Source: Symbiodinium sp. CCMP2592 (taxonomy: Eukaryota > Sar > Dinophyceae > Suessiales > Symbiodiniaceae). From it: 64,000 bases of DNA. The notes under the pieces are model-generated. The model did no database searches. It was not told the DNA's origin and saw nothing but the letters and a program-made list of their open reading frames with translations. Location: contig CAJNDT010001324.1 in the NCBI GenBank assembly GCA_905221615.1, forward strand, positions 372,001-436,000. The letters are read 5' to 3'. This document shows positions 22,101 through 33,949 of this stretch, one piece after another. Within the stretch, counting starts at the first letter, position 1. Each line of letters begins with the position of its first letter. Made by a program: the position numbers and the translations under genes.

Positions 22101-24190
22101 TCCAGGATGCCAAGCCATGACAGAGAGCATGACAAAACCCTGGATGCTTTCGCTGCCCCGGCGGTCAGCTTCGGGAGAAGGAAACTGCACCGTGAGAGCA
22201 GGGTGCAGCACGGTGTGCAGCACGGTGTGCAGCATGGTGTGCAGCATGGCGCAGCCAAGTCGGCCACGGGCATGCAATGAAGGGATCAACCTCAAAGGGG
22301 ACTTGGAAGCAGAGGCCCACTGCGATAGTGCCTCATGTGCCTCTTGTGCCTCACACGGAGGGATCGGACAAGACTTTTGAGACGGTGAAGGATTGTTTCG
22401 GACGCAGTGAGGCAAGCCCAGAGTCCTCTCCCTTGGCTTTTGTCACAAACCTTAAGCGTATCGGCCAGTCACGAGTCATGAGGCCTGCATTGAGACAGCA
22501 TGCAGCATGCCGGCAGAAGGAAAGCACCTAGAACAAGATGATATGCACCATTTTGAAGCTGCAGAGCGAGTGGTCGTACTGCAGCCGACGGGAACCAGGT
22601 TTGGGTCCTCCCTGTGCCCCTTCGCCATGGCCCTCAAAGCCAATTCTTTGGTTACGAAGGTTTGGTGTCTCGTTGGCATCAAAGGAGTGTCTGTCAGCCA
22701 GGGAAAGCAAGTTGATGAGCAGCCTGCAGAAACACAAGAGAGGGGTTTGGCGAGCCTTACTTGGATATATGGTCTGCGCAACCTCAAGACGAAAGGCTTT
22801 TCTGATCGGTCCTCTCTAGAAGGGGAACTTCGACCGAAGGATACCGAAGGCGCAGGATAAGCATGTCATCTCATGTCTCCCAAAGCTTTGCATCGAAACT
22901 TCCAGGACTTCATCGGGCTCCAAAAAGCCCCAGCCGCCTTTGGCAGGCAGCACAAGGTCTAGGTACTTCAGGCCCACTGCAAACGTCACGAAATTTTCGT
23001 GATCCAAAACGCAACGTTTGCCAGACCGGGAGGAGGACAGTGGCAGAATTTCCGTGGACGTCAAGCGTTGATGGGAGAGGGAAAGGCTGTAACCGATGTA
23101 GGAAGCAATGTCCCAATAGTTTGAACGGTTTTCGGTCGGCATGGTTTAGCCAAGCACGCTTTGTGCAAGCAGTGGCCTTCAGGTATCGTCCAGAAACGTT
23201 AGTAAACAAGTGCTTGCAGAGGGCCGACCCTCTATCCTCTAAAACCTCAAGCCCCTGCGAACTTTCTGGACCTTCAAAACTCTGCAAACCCTGCAAACAA
23301 CAACCTGGGTATGTTGAGGGCTCTGCCAAGGGAACAAGGGAAGCCACACCCGAGAACCCTGAAACGCTCGGATGAAATTTTGGGGGACAGAAAAGCACCC
23401 CGAAGAGCCTCTTTCGCTGCCGGTTTCTTTACCGGCGGAATGCTATTCTTGGGATGCTTGCCTGTAAATCCTTGTCATGGAGGCACGTCTGATGCTTTCA
23501 TTCTAAAGCTTCTTAAGTCTGCTCAAGGCTTCCCTCGCTTCTGTAGAGCTCGTCCGGTCTTCCTGGAGCTGCCTTCTTTGTCTCTGAACGGCACCGCTGC
23601 TTCAGAAGCCAGCCCCCGAAAAGGCAGGATCGAGGAATGCGTTGAATCGGCGACGCTGTGGACACAACATCCACCCCACTTCCTGCCAGGGCTTTGGAAA
23701 GGACCAAAATTTGGCCTGCAAAGAAGACAAGGTGTGGTTCGCTTGTTTTTGGAAGGCCGCTTTAGGAGCTGCCAGCATGTGGGACTTCGGGGACTCGTCC
23801 AACGGAACTGTGCAGCTCTCAGCCACACCTGCAAAACAGAGCAAATCTCATCATGGAGGGAGATCTCTTTGGGCTCGGAAGCCTTGCCTTCAGCACACTT
23901 AGTCTTGGTGTCGCGTGCACGCATGGAGCATGCGCTATGTGCGGGGCTGGCGATCCATCGCAGTCTCATGTCGAATGGCGATCTCACCCACGGTACCTTT
24001 GAGAACACCAGAGCCTAGGAGAGCTTAGCCTCGGGGGAAATCCGACACGGATTACCACACCCTGAGATCACGAAACAGCCATGTCGTGTGTTAGCATGTC
24101 CTGGAAAGCTAATCGGGCCAAGGCTCCAGGAATGCTGCCTGAACCAACAAGCAGGTCATAGCATGTCGTGCCAGTTTGCTTCCGTAACAA
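19145..24190. other. gene-poor spacer
   Basis: Many overlapping open frames lie on both strands, none with a signal peptide, domain or consistent splice structure that I trust. The longest (226-251 codons near 21440-22380 on the plus strand, 235 codons at 23311-24018) read as unstructured sequence. Confidence 0.35.
22199..22252. repeat. short GTGCAGCAYG tandem repeat
   Basis: About four to five imperfect copies of an 11-bp unit, GTGCAGCACGG or GTGCAGCATGG, in a row. Confidence 0.85.
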
Positions 24191-24200
24191 ACTTGAACAA

Positions 24201-24959
24201 ACTGCCGTCTTGCAGTGCCTGTACAGCTTGATGCTCAACTCTCCACGAAATGTTGGGGTCAAAGGATGTCACCGAAACCAGTGCACTTCCTGGGCTGTAT
24301 TACCGAATAGGTACGAATCGGTCTGAATACTATGGAGAAAGTGCGAGGCATACCTTGAAATGCCCGGCAGGTTGTTTGCGTGTGAGCGTCAACAGGGGCT
24401 CTGGAACCATCATGCAAGTCTCAGGAACTGTTAGAAGCATGTTCAGAAACAGCCCCAAATCGTCCGGAACAGTCCCGAAGCGTCGGAACGATAGTAAAGT
24501 GCCGATCTGGGCTTCAAAGTTCGAAGGACCGAATAGGTCTCGAGATTAATGTCACGATTCTTGAGGCCAGAAAACGCAAGGACAGTTACCCTCTATTAAA
24601 CAGACCACCAACGATTCCAAGGCATACCGAAATTGCACGACATCATATGCGTGCGCGTGGCTGCGCAAGTTTGTACCCGTTTGCACAACATCGCGCGAGA
24701 TCGCACTGAAACAGGCAAACTGCCGTCTTGCAGTGCCTGTACAGCTTGATGCTCAACTCTCCACGAAATGTTGGGGTCAAAGGATGACACCGAAACCAGT
24801 GCACTTCCTGGGCTGTATTACCGAATAGGTATGAATCGGTCTGAATACTATGGAGAAAGTGCGAGGCATACCGAAATTGCACGACATCATATGCGTGCGC
24901 GTGACTGCACAAGTTTGTACCCGTTTGCACAACATCGCGCGAGATCGCACTGAAACAGG
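24201..24959. repeat. nested direct duplications (518 and 244 bp offsets)
   Basis: The block 24201-24354 recurs at 24719-24872 with a couple of substitutions. The block 24621-24715 recurs at 24865-24959. The two repeat families interleave, so the second copy of one runs into the second copy of the other. No coding sequence is evident. Confidence 0.9.
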
Positions 24960-26157
24960 TGGACACCAAAACATGCGAGAACATCACTGCAAGTATCGTC
25001 CAAACTCCGCCCTGCCCCAAGGGCATCATCCTGGATCCTGGAATACTTTCTTTCACAACCGCGCAGATGTACCGTGTAAGTAGAGCCCCAAGCGGCCGTG
25101 TGATGAATGTTGCGATGCAAAACCCGCATCTCATGCGATTTTTAGGGGGTCGTACGAAACGCATTAACAGGGAGGGGAATACGTTAAGATGCCTTGCCCG
25201 GTCCTATTCAGAGGGGCGCGGAAAAGCATTTTCACGGAGAAGCAATGCGAGAACACACTAGAAAATGCGAGTGCAAACCACCGTGATTGCAATGGCAACT
25301 TGAGCTGAGAGGGGTTGTGGAGCCACAACATCGGTTTCTGAATTGCGACCCTCTGTTCTGAAGAAACAGCTCCTGCAAGATGCCTGAGGTTGCATCACAT
25401 TGCACAGCTCAGGCCAAGTTCGGACAAAGCAACTGACAGCTTTTCCTGAAGCGGCCTACGCGCCTGGAGGGCACAGGGGCACCAAAGATAGGCTGCTCAA
25501 GGCGAGGAGCTGCATATGCTGAGACGTGGACCCAAGGATCCCCTTCGAAGAGTGAGTTTTGAAGGCCGGGAACCCTAAACGCACCGCCGCAGGAAAAACC
25601 TTGCTTTTTGGGGGGAAGACGTCGGGAGTGGCCGGAGCGCATGGACCTCGGAAGATTTCACTTAGAAGAGGCCTCTAGCTTTCAGGGTCCTTCCCTGCAA
25701 GCTGACAGCGTCTCCAAGCCCGCCTTGTTGCTTTGCTGCCTATTTGTCGTGGCGCTTCGCGCCAGGACTCCATACCAGGCTACTGGGCCACAGCTGCAAG
25801 CTCCAGCCGGTCAATCAAAGCACCAGTCTCGAGACCGCCCCGACCACCCCAAAAACTCTGTGATGACCTACATCGCCGCCCAAGCGCATGTCTTCTCGCA
25901 AACAAAGAGCGGACCACGTTCTGATGGGTTTCGCCAAAATGATGCAAAATGATGCATCTCCAACTGTGCAAAGCCACTTCGTCAGTCGGCTTGTGGGTAC
26001 AGAAGCCTGAACAAAGCCGTCCTGTCGCATCTCGCATTCCAGCACATGTAGGGAAGCCGCAGATCTGCATCTGACTCATTCTATGTCTATATCTTGGAAT
26101 CTTTCCGACGACAGCTGAGCTGTCCAAGCCACTTCGGATGCATGAGCTGAGACCTCG

Positions 26158-26184
26158 GTTCGCAGGAGTGCGTTTCCTGCGAAC
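26158..26184. repeat. hairpin, 10-bp stem, copy 1
   Basis: GTTCGCAGGA and its exact reverse complement TCCTGCGAAC are separated by seven bases, GTGCGTT. The same 27 bp recur unchanged at 26910-26936 and 27925-27951, in each copy of the duplicated segment. Confidence 0.85.
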
Positions 26185-26326
26185 ACAAATTGGCTTTGAC
26201 CCAGCCGTTGGGAACATCCGTTGGAGAATGCTCTCGAGGGGCATCGCCACACTATGTGCTCTTAACTAGGGGGAAGTCTCCTACCTGCAAAGCCATCACC
26301 TGCGCGCAAGCATCCCAAGCGCAAGT

Positions 26327-26590
26327 CAAACCACTGGGCAGCCCACCTGACTGAAAGTAGGCACCCATTTTGCAACTCCCAAACAGCAGCTTATGCTCGC
26401 ACTCTCTTGTTTGTTCCCACCATGGAACAGTCGTGGAGGCAGCTTAGAACTCCTCAGCAACTCGACGACCGGAGAAAAGATTAATGCGCAGGCCTGGTCT
26501 CCATCACGCTCGGCTTCTTCGCATGCAACAACCGAGGGACACTTACACTGCAGGGCCTGCAAAGATCGTTTGAGTACGCTGTGATATCGA
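26327..26590. repeat. dispersed repeat family seen about six times
   Basis: A core beginning near CCCACCTGACTGAAAGTAGG and ending after GACGACCGG occurs at about 26327, 27079, 28070 (partial), 29975, 31823 and 32229. All copies are on the same strand, with variable flanks. It links the 752-bp and 1,934-bp duplications and may be the sequence through which they recombined. Confidence 0.8.
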
Positions 26591-26909
26591 AACATATACT
26601 TCATGTCATGTCACGCCGCATGCCCATTCCTGTTATGCAAACGCTCCTCAGAAGTACACCGATATCTGGCGCAACGCATGTTGCTTGGCCGCAGCAGTCA
26701 TCGTACAAAAGGTGTGCGCCACGTTCTGATGGGTTTCCCAAAAGTGATGCACCTCAAACTGCACCTGAACAAAGCCGTCCTGTCGCATCTCGCATTCCAG
26801 CACATGTAGGGAAGCCGCAGATCTGCATCTGACTCATTTTATTGCTTGAAGTCTCTCCGGCGAAAGCTGAGCTGTCCAAGCTAGTTTGGATGCGTGAGCT
26901 GAGACCTCG

Positions 26910-26936
26910 GTTCGCAGGAGTGCGTTTCCTGCGAAC
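26910..26936. repeat. hairpin, 10-bp stem, copy 2
   Basis: Identical to the hairpin at 26158-26184, carried within the second copy of the duplicated segment. Confidence 0.85.
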
Positions 26937-27924
26937 ACAAATTGGCTTTGACTCAGCCGTTGGGAACATCCGTTGGAGAATGCTCTCGAGGGGCATCGCC
27001 ACACTATGTGCTCTTAACTAGGGGGAAGTCTCCTACCTGCAAAGCCATCACCTGCGCGCAAGCATCCCAAGCGCAAGTCAAACCACTGGGCAGCCCACCT
27101 GACTGAAAGTAGGCACCCATTTTGCAACTCCCAAACAGCAGCTTATGCTCGCACTCTCTTGTTTGTTCCCACCATGGAACAGTCGTGGAGGCAGCTTAGA
27201 ACTCCTCAGCAACTCGACGACCGGAGAAAAGATTAATGCGCAGGCCTGGTCTCCATCACGCTCGGCTTCTTCGCATTCAACAACCGAGGGACACTTACAC
27301 TGCAGGGCCTGCAAAGATCGTTTGAGTACGCTGTGATATCGAAACATATACTTCATGTCATGTCACGCCGCATGCCCATTCCTGTTATGCAAACGCTCCT
27401 CAGAAGTACACCGATATCTGGCGCAACGCATGTTGCTTGGCCGCAGCAGTCACAACAACGGTTGCTCTCTCCTGCTCTCCTGTCCTTGCGAAGTGTCGCG
27501 CCAGGACTCCATACCAGGCTACCGGGCCACAGCTGCAAGCTCCAGCCGGTCAATCAAAGCACCAATCGCGAGACCACCCCAAAAACTCTGTGATGACCTA
27601 AATCACAGCACCAGTCTCGAGACCACCCCGACCACCCCAAAAACTTTGTGATGACCAACATCGCCGCCCAAGCGCATGTCTTCTCGCAAACAAGGAGCGG
27701 ACCACGTTCTGATGGGTTTCGCTAAAATGATGCAGCCAAGCCACTTCGTCAGTCGGCTGGTGGGTACAGAAGCCTGAACAAAGCCGTCCTGTCGCATCTC
27801 GCATTCCAGCACATGTAGGGAAGCCGCAGATCTGCATCTGACTCATTCTATGTCTATATCTTGGAATCTTTCCGACGACAGCTGAGCTGTCCAAGCCACT
27901 CCCGATGCATGAGCTGAGACCTCG

Positions 27925-27951
27925 GTTCGCAGGAGTGCGTTTCCTGCGAAC
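27925..27951. repeat. hairpin, 10-bp stem, copy 3
   Basis: Identical to the hairpins at 26158 and 26910, although the surrounding copy has diverged more. Confidence 0.85.
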
Positions 27952-28084
27952 ACAAATTGGCTTTGACCCAGCCGTTGAAAACATCCGTTGGAGGATGCAC
28001 TTGATGGGCACCGGAACACTATGTGCTCTTAACCGGGGGGAAGTCTCCTACCTGCACAGCCCTCTTTTGCGTTGCACGCAAAAT

Positions 28085-31000
28085 AGCAGCTTCTGCTGGG
28101 ACTCTCTTGTTTGTTTCTCGCCACACTCGAACAGTCGTGCATGCCACTTCCTAGCAGCTCGACGACGGGAGAAAAATTTGGAGAAAAAATTAATGAGCAC
28201 ACTTGGTCTTCTTGACGCCCGGCTTCCTTCGCATTAGGCAATACCCGCCGCCACCTCTGCAGCCCTGCATATGTCACAACAAGGACAGGCAGCACTCACC
28301 CATGAAGGGCTGCAGAGTGCCTTCGACACTGCGAAAACTAGACTCCCTGTAAGCGCAACCCATCAAGCAAAATTTGGCGAGGTAACTCTGTCTTCTTGGT
28401 GGCAATGTAGACACACAGCGACACGGATCTGTTGTCCTGGCAATCATTCGGAAGCACTGTGATGGCCGGAGGAACGCATGCTGGGCACAACAGTTGCAGC
28501 AGGTTTTGCTTCGTGAGTCCTCACACTGGGACAAGCGCCGATCCACAAATACGAACTAGAGAGCCACGGCATCACTGGAAAGAATGTGAAGACCTTACTC
28601 GAAGACGTCACCACACGCAGGTGAGATAGGGGTGGGCATGCGGTAAATAGGTCGATGACCGAATCCAAACCTTTTTCTTCGTACCTTACAACCAGCGCCC
28701 TGCTTCCGGACAAATTGCGACATAGGGCTGGTCAGCCATTTCGAATCGATGGTCCATCAGCAGTCTTGTATACGATTTGGTGAACATATGTACGCAGGTG
28801 CGTGCGTGCGTAGAAGCGTGACGTACCTACTTACAATGAAGGGAGTTTCTGCCAGCACAGGTCTCCCCCACATCACCACTGTGCATATTTGGGTGAAGAC
28901 TCATCAAAGCATCCAAGGATTTTAGCCCGCTGCACGCTGACCTGACCTGTGCCCACCGCACCTCGAGTTTTCTGCACGAGAAGGGCGTGGATCCGACAGC
29001 GAGCAAGACTGCGAATTGTCGAAGGCCTCAAACATCGCCTCAGAAATCGACGATGGGCAGCGCTCGTGTGGGCATGGCAAACTGCCGCATGGAATGAAAG
29101 CCGAAACAAACCCATCATGCTTCGGAAGGCTGAACGCAACAGCTGTCAGCTCTAACCCAAGCACAGCAATTTGACTTCAGCTTCATCGTTCGACGGCAAA
29201 TGGGCTTCGAGCACGCTCGAACTGGGTCAGTCCAGCCCCACTTCGGGCTCGAAGTAGCGAATGCCGGCCGTTCTCGAAGTGCCTAATACTGGCACAGGGC
29301 AGAGTTCTTGGCAGAATGCGGGGGTTCAAGTTCAAGCACAATCCACGGCCGCCACCAGGGCGAGTTGTCCCCATAGTCGTCACCTCCTCACACTGCACCC
29401 AGGGGGTGTGCAGATGCGAGCGACACAAAGAACCATCACACGGAATTGAAATCAGGGCAGGCTGATGCAGTTTGGACGACTGGCTACAGGAACGAGCACA
29501 ACAGCCATCTAAAAAACGCTCTCGAGACCGAGAGCGGCCATGAGGTTCTTGAGGGATTTGCAGGGAGGGGGTTTCGGAAGGAGACTGGGTGGCGGGCGAC
29601 TGCTGGATTGCAGTGTTGCCGAATCCCGGATGCGAAACCATGGCTGAAAGAGGAAGGCAAGCAAAGGTTCTGGGCAAAGCAGATCAAACTCGTTATGCTG
29701 CACGTGGGTGATACTTCCCTGCCAGCGAACTACAGTCAGTTGCTGCCGCTGGCCCGTTTCACAAATTCCAGCTTTATGAAAGTCTAGCCGCCGTCCGCAT
29801 GTGAGATTTCTCCAAGCTTGGTACACAGGGCTCGACGTGAAGGAGATGTACTTGCAGACATAGACAACAACTACTTTCTCCTTGCAGCTTGTACTCACGT
29901 GAGCTGCAGGGTGTGCAGGCACGCAGGTCGGGGATCACTCTTTGACCATGAAGTAACATGTGCCGATTGTGCCAATAAACCACTGGACAGCCCACCTGAC
30001 TGAAAGTAGGCGCCCATTTTACAACTCCCAAACAGCAGCTTATGCTCGGACTCTCTTGCTTGTTTCTCGCCACACTCGAACAGTCGTGCATGCCACTTCT
30101 TAGCAGCTCGACGACGGGAGAAGAACTTAATGACCACACCTTGTCTTGACGCTCGGCTTCCTTCGCATTAGGCAATACCCGCCGCCACCTCTGCAGCCCT
30201 GCATATGTCACAACAAGGACAGGCAGCACTCACCCATGAAGGGCTGCGGAGTGCCTTCGACACTGCGAAAACTAGACTCCCTGTAAGCGCAACCCATCAA
30301 GCAAAATTTGGCGAGGTAACTCTGTCTTCTTGGTGGCAATGTAGACACACAGCGACACGGATCTGTTGTCCTGGCAATCATTCGGAAGCACTGTGATGGC
30401 CGGAGGAACGCATGCTGGGCACAACAGTTGCAGCAGGTTTTGCTTCGTGAGTCCTCACACTGGGACAAGCGCCGATCCACAAATACGAACTAGAGAGCCA
30501 CGGCATCACTGGAAAGAATGTGAAGACCTTACTCGAAGACGTCACCACACGCAGGTGAGATAGGGGTGGGCATGTGGTAAATAGGTCGATGACCGAATCC
30601 AAACCTTTTTCTTCGTACCTTACAACCAGCGACCTGCTTCCGGATGAATTGCGACATAGGGCTGGTCAGCCATTTCGAAGCGATGGTCCATCAGCAGTCT
30701 TGTATACGATTTGGTGAACATACGTACGCAGGTGCGTGCGTGCGTAAAAGCGTGACGTACCTACTTACTATGAAGGGAGTTTCTGCCAGCACAGGTCTCC
30801 CCCACATCACCACTGTGCATATTTGGGTGAAGACTCATCAAAGCATCCAAGGATTTTAACCCGCTGCACGCTGACCTGACCTGTGCCTACCGCACCTCGA
30901 GTTTTCTGCACGAGAAGGGCATGGATCCGACAGCGAGCAAGACTGCGAATTGTCGAAGGCCTCAAACATCGCCTCAGAAATCGACGATGGGAAGCGCTCG

Positions 31001-32060
31001 TGTGGGCATGGCAAACTGCCGCATGGAATGAAAGCCGAAACAAACCCATCATGCTTCGGAAGGCTGAACGCAACAGCTGTCGGCTCTAACCCAAGCACAG
31101 CAATTTGATTTCAGCTTCATCGTTCGACGGCAAATGGGCTTCGAGCACGCTCGAACTGGGTCAGTCCAGCCCCACTTCGGGCTCGAAGTAGCGAATGCCG
31201 GCCGTTCTCGAAGTGCCTAATACTGGCACAGGGCAGAGTTCTTGGCAGAATGCGGGGGTTCAAGTTCAAGCACAATCCACGGCCGCCACCAGGGCGAGTT
31301 GTCCCCATAGTCGTCACCTCCTCACACTGCACCCAGGGGGTGTGCAGATGCGAGCGACACAAAAAACCATCACACGGAACTGAAGTCAGGGCAGGCTGAT
31401 GCAGTTTGGACGACTGGCTACAGGAACGAGCACAACAGCCATCTGAAAAACGCTCTCGAGACCGAGAGCGGCCAATGTTGCCGAATCCCGGATGCCAAAA
31501 AATGGCTGAAAGAGTAAGGCAAAGCCGATCAAACTCGTTATGCTGCACGTGGATGATACTTCCCTGCCATCGAACTACAGTCAGTTGCTGTCGCAGGCCC
31601 GTTTCGCAAATTCCAGCTTTATGAAAATCTGGCCGCCGTCCGCATGTGAGATTTCTCCAAGCTTGGTACACAGGGATCGACGTCAGGAGATGTACTTGCA
31701 GACATAGAAAACAACTACTTTATTCTCGCAGCTTGTACTCACTTGAGCTGCAAGCTGTGCAGGCACGCAGGTCGGGGATCACTCTTTGACCATGAAGTAA
31801 CATGTGCCGATTCTGCCAATAAACCACTGGGCAGCCCACCTGACTGAAAGTAGGCGCCCATTTTACAACTCCCAAACAGCAGCTTATGCTGGGACTCTCT
31901 TGCTTGTTTCTCGCCACACTCGAACAGTCGTGCATGCCACTTCTTAGCAGCTCGACGACGGGAGAAAACTTACTGAGCACACCTGGTCTTGACGCTCGGC
32001 TTCCTTCGCATTAGGCAATACCCGCCGCCACCACTGCAGCCCTGCATATGTCACAACAAG
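28085..32060. repeat. tandem segmental duplication, 1,934-bp offset
   Basis: About 28085-29990 and about 30030-32060 are two copies of one segment. Through 28230-29470 they align at a constant offset of 1,934 bp with few differences. The first copy has about 73 bp (29540-29613) that the second lacks at about 31468. A conserved plus-strand frame (28949-29155 and 30883-31089) encodes an Arg/Trp-rich peptide, but duplication alone explains its conservation. Confidence 0.92.
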
Positions 32061-32955
32061 GACAGGCAGCACACCCATGCCACTACTTTCACTCGCAGCT
32101 TATACTCACGTGAGCTGTAAGGTGTGCAGGCACGCAGTTCGGTCAAGGGATAGTCAAACTTGATACGGCGCTTCATTTGGGAATCTCTTACGGTTCACTT
32201 TGACCATGAAGTAACATGTGCCGATTGTGCCAATAAACCACTGGACAGCCCACCTGACTGAAAGTAGGCGCCCAGTTTACAAATCCCAAACAGCAGCGTA
32301 TGCTCGCACTCTCTTGTTTGTTCCCACCATGGAACAGTCGTGGAGGCAGCTTAGAACTCCTTAGCAACTCGACGACCGGAGGAAAGATTAATGCGCAGGC
32401 CTGGTCTCCATCACGCTCGGCTTCTTCGCACGCAGCAACCCAGGGACACTCACACTGCAGGGCACACTGCAGCGCCTGCAAAGATCGTTTGAGCGCGCTT
32501 ACTTCATATCACTTCACGCCGCATGCCCATTCCTGTCATGCAAACGCTCCTCAGAAGTACACCGATATCTGGCGGAACGCATGTTGCTTGGCAGCAGCAG
32601 TCATGGCAAAAAAGGTGTTGACCACGTTCTGATGGGTTTCCCATAAAGGTGATGCACCTCCAACTGTGCAAAGCCACTTCGTCAGCCGTTGACCCAGCCG
32701 TCGGAGCACTAAGTGCTCTAATTACTAGGGGGAAGTCCCCTACCTGCAAAGCCCGCTATTGCACTACACTCCCACACGGCAGCTGGGATTGGAATGGATT
32801 CGGGATTCTCCTGAACTGGCTTGCAGGATTGAATCCTGCTTTTCAATGCAGGTCTCTTCTGGACTTTGCCTTGACCTTGGGATTTATCCTCATACTGTTC
32901 ATAAGGTCTCGGGCAACCCTGGCTTTGCAACGCATCTTGGGCTAATTGGGTGCGG

Positions 32956-33612
32956 GTAGTAACAGGAACCAGTTTGGGCAGTAACGGAAACCGCACCAGC
33001 AAGCAGTAACGGCAACTGGCGCGAGCAGAAACAGGAACCGCCCCCGGAGTGTAACAGCAACCGCGGTTGTGGGAAAACCACGTAACAGAAACTGCGGCTG
33101 CCACGCCGTTCAACAGTCTCAGGGCAACCCCCCCCCCTCTCGCCTCGAATTGGCGGGGGTTCGCGGGCTGGGATTTCAAAGGGTAGTAGAATCTTCGGAG
33201 CGGCCTCATGGAGTCGGGCCCAGGGTGTCGGTATAATCTTTAAACCCAAGAAGCACAGAATAATAGAATTCCGTCCCTACTTGGACCCAAAGCGAACATT
33301 AGGCAAGTGTCTCCTTGGTTTGGGGTCCAGCGGAATGCGTGAGGTGTACAATGGCGAGACGACTCACGACTTCTTCCACATATAAGAAAGAAAACCGGCT
33401 CATGGCAACCGCCCCCCCCTCGCCTCGAGATGGGGGGGTTGCCGGGTCTGGATGGGAAGGCAGGCTGACACTCCAGTCGTCCGGCCGGTTCCTGTTACCA
33501 GCCCTCCTCCCGGAGCTGTTACGGAAACTCTTTGATGCTGTTACCGCCATGGCCCCTGTTCCTGTTACAGGTTCCTGGTACGGTCAGCCGGTGACCGTTA
33601 CGGCAATTACTC
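32956..33612. repeat. large fold-back element with inverted motif arrays
   Basis: The left arm (32956-33100) holds six copies of a motif close to GTAACAGGAACCG, about 25 bp apart. The right arm (33484-33612) holds several copies of its reverse complement, CGGTTCCTGTTAC. Inside them lie two GC-rich hairpins, at about 33122-33172 and 33403-33448, built on runs of C and G around CTCGCCTCGA. Near the centre, GGACCCAAA (about 33289) pairs with TTTGGGGTCC (about 33320). The whole reads as an imperfect palindrome of about 650 bp. I see no transposase and no clear target-site duplication. Confidence 0.75.
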
Positions 33613-33678
33613 TAATTACTCTAAGATGGTCCCACCGTCGCACGAAGGCAAACCACCGAAGCGATCAAAGCGACCGCA

Positions 33679-33948
33679 TCACACACGAGTGGACAAGCAA
33701 TTGTAAGTCCTCCAGGCGTGGCAAATGATGCCTTCTGAAGCGCTCTCTCTAAATGCTCTGTCTGCCCGGAAACTCAAAGCAGCGGGCCATCCGGGCCAAG
33801 ATGTTGCTTCCTCAGGCCCATAGACGAATTTCTGAAATGGCAGTTCAGGCCACACCCGAGGCTGAGCCAGGGTTGTGCACTGGCTTGCAGTGGCTATCAG
33901 GAGAAGCCAGAGCCCGAGACATCGACAAAAAGCAGGGACAAGAATCAA
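33679..33948 (-). CDS. candidate exon with hydrophobic start
   Basis: An open frame with strong coding-like codon use reads through a hydrophobic segment (LGLWLLLIATAS) into Trp/Pro-rich sequence (LPFQKFVYGPEEATSWP). It lacks an ATG near its 5' end, so it would be an internal or first exon of a minus-strand gene whose other parts I cannot place. No family is recognised. Confidence 0.22.
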   Translation of the reverse strand: MILVPAFCRCLGLWLLLIATASQCTTLAQPRVWPELPFQKFVYGPEEATSWPGWPAALSFRADRAFRESASEGIICHAWRTYNCLSTRV

Positions 33949-33949
33949 G

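Larger units (their letters stand above)
25780..28060. repeat. tandem segmental duplication, about 750-bp period
   Basis: The segment about 26008-26700 is repeated at about 26764-27452, at an offset of 752 bp through most of its length. A third partial copy is at about 27766-28060. The left flank (about 25793-26007) also recurs at about 27532-27765. Copies differ by small indels and substitutions. Each core copy contains a perfect 10-bp inverted repeat, listed separately. Short open frames conserved between copies are expected from DNA similarity and are not evidence of genes. Confidence 0.92.

Noticed and set aside
21440..22380. 226- and 251-codon overlapping plus-strand ORFs
   Set aside because: They overlap in different frames, have no domain or signal, and include a short GTGCAG repeat translated as a Cys/Ser/Val run.
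28949..29155. Arg/Trp-rich plus-strand ORF conserved in both 1,934-bp copies
   Set aside because: It recalls centrin-binding Sfi1-type repeats, but there is only one such stretch. Its conservation follows from the recent duplication, and the opposite strand is equally open.
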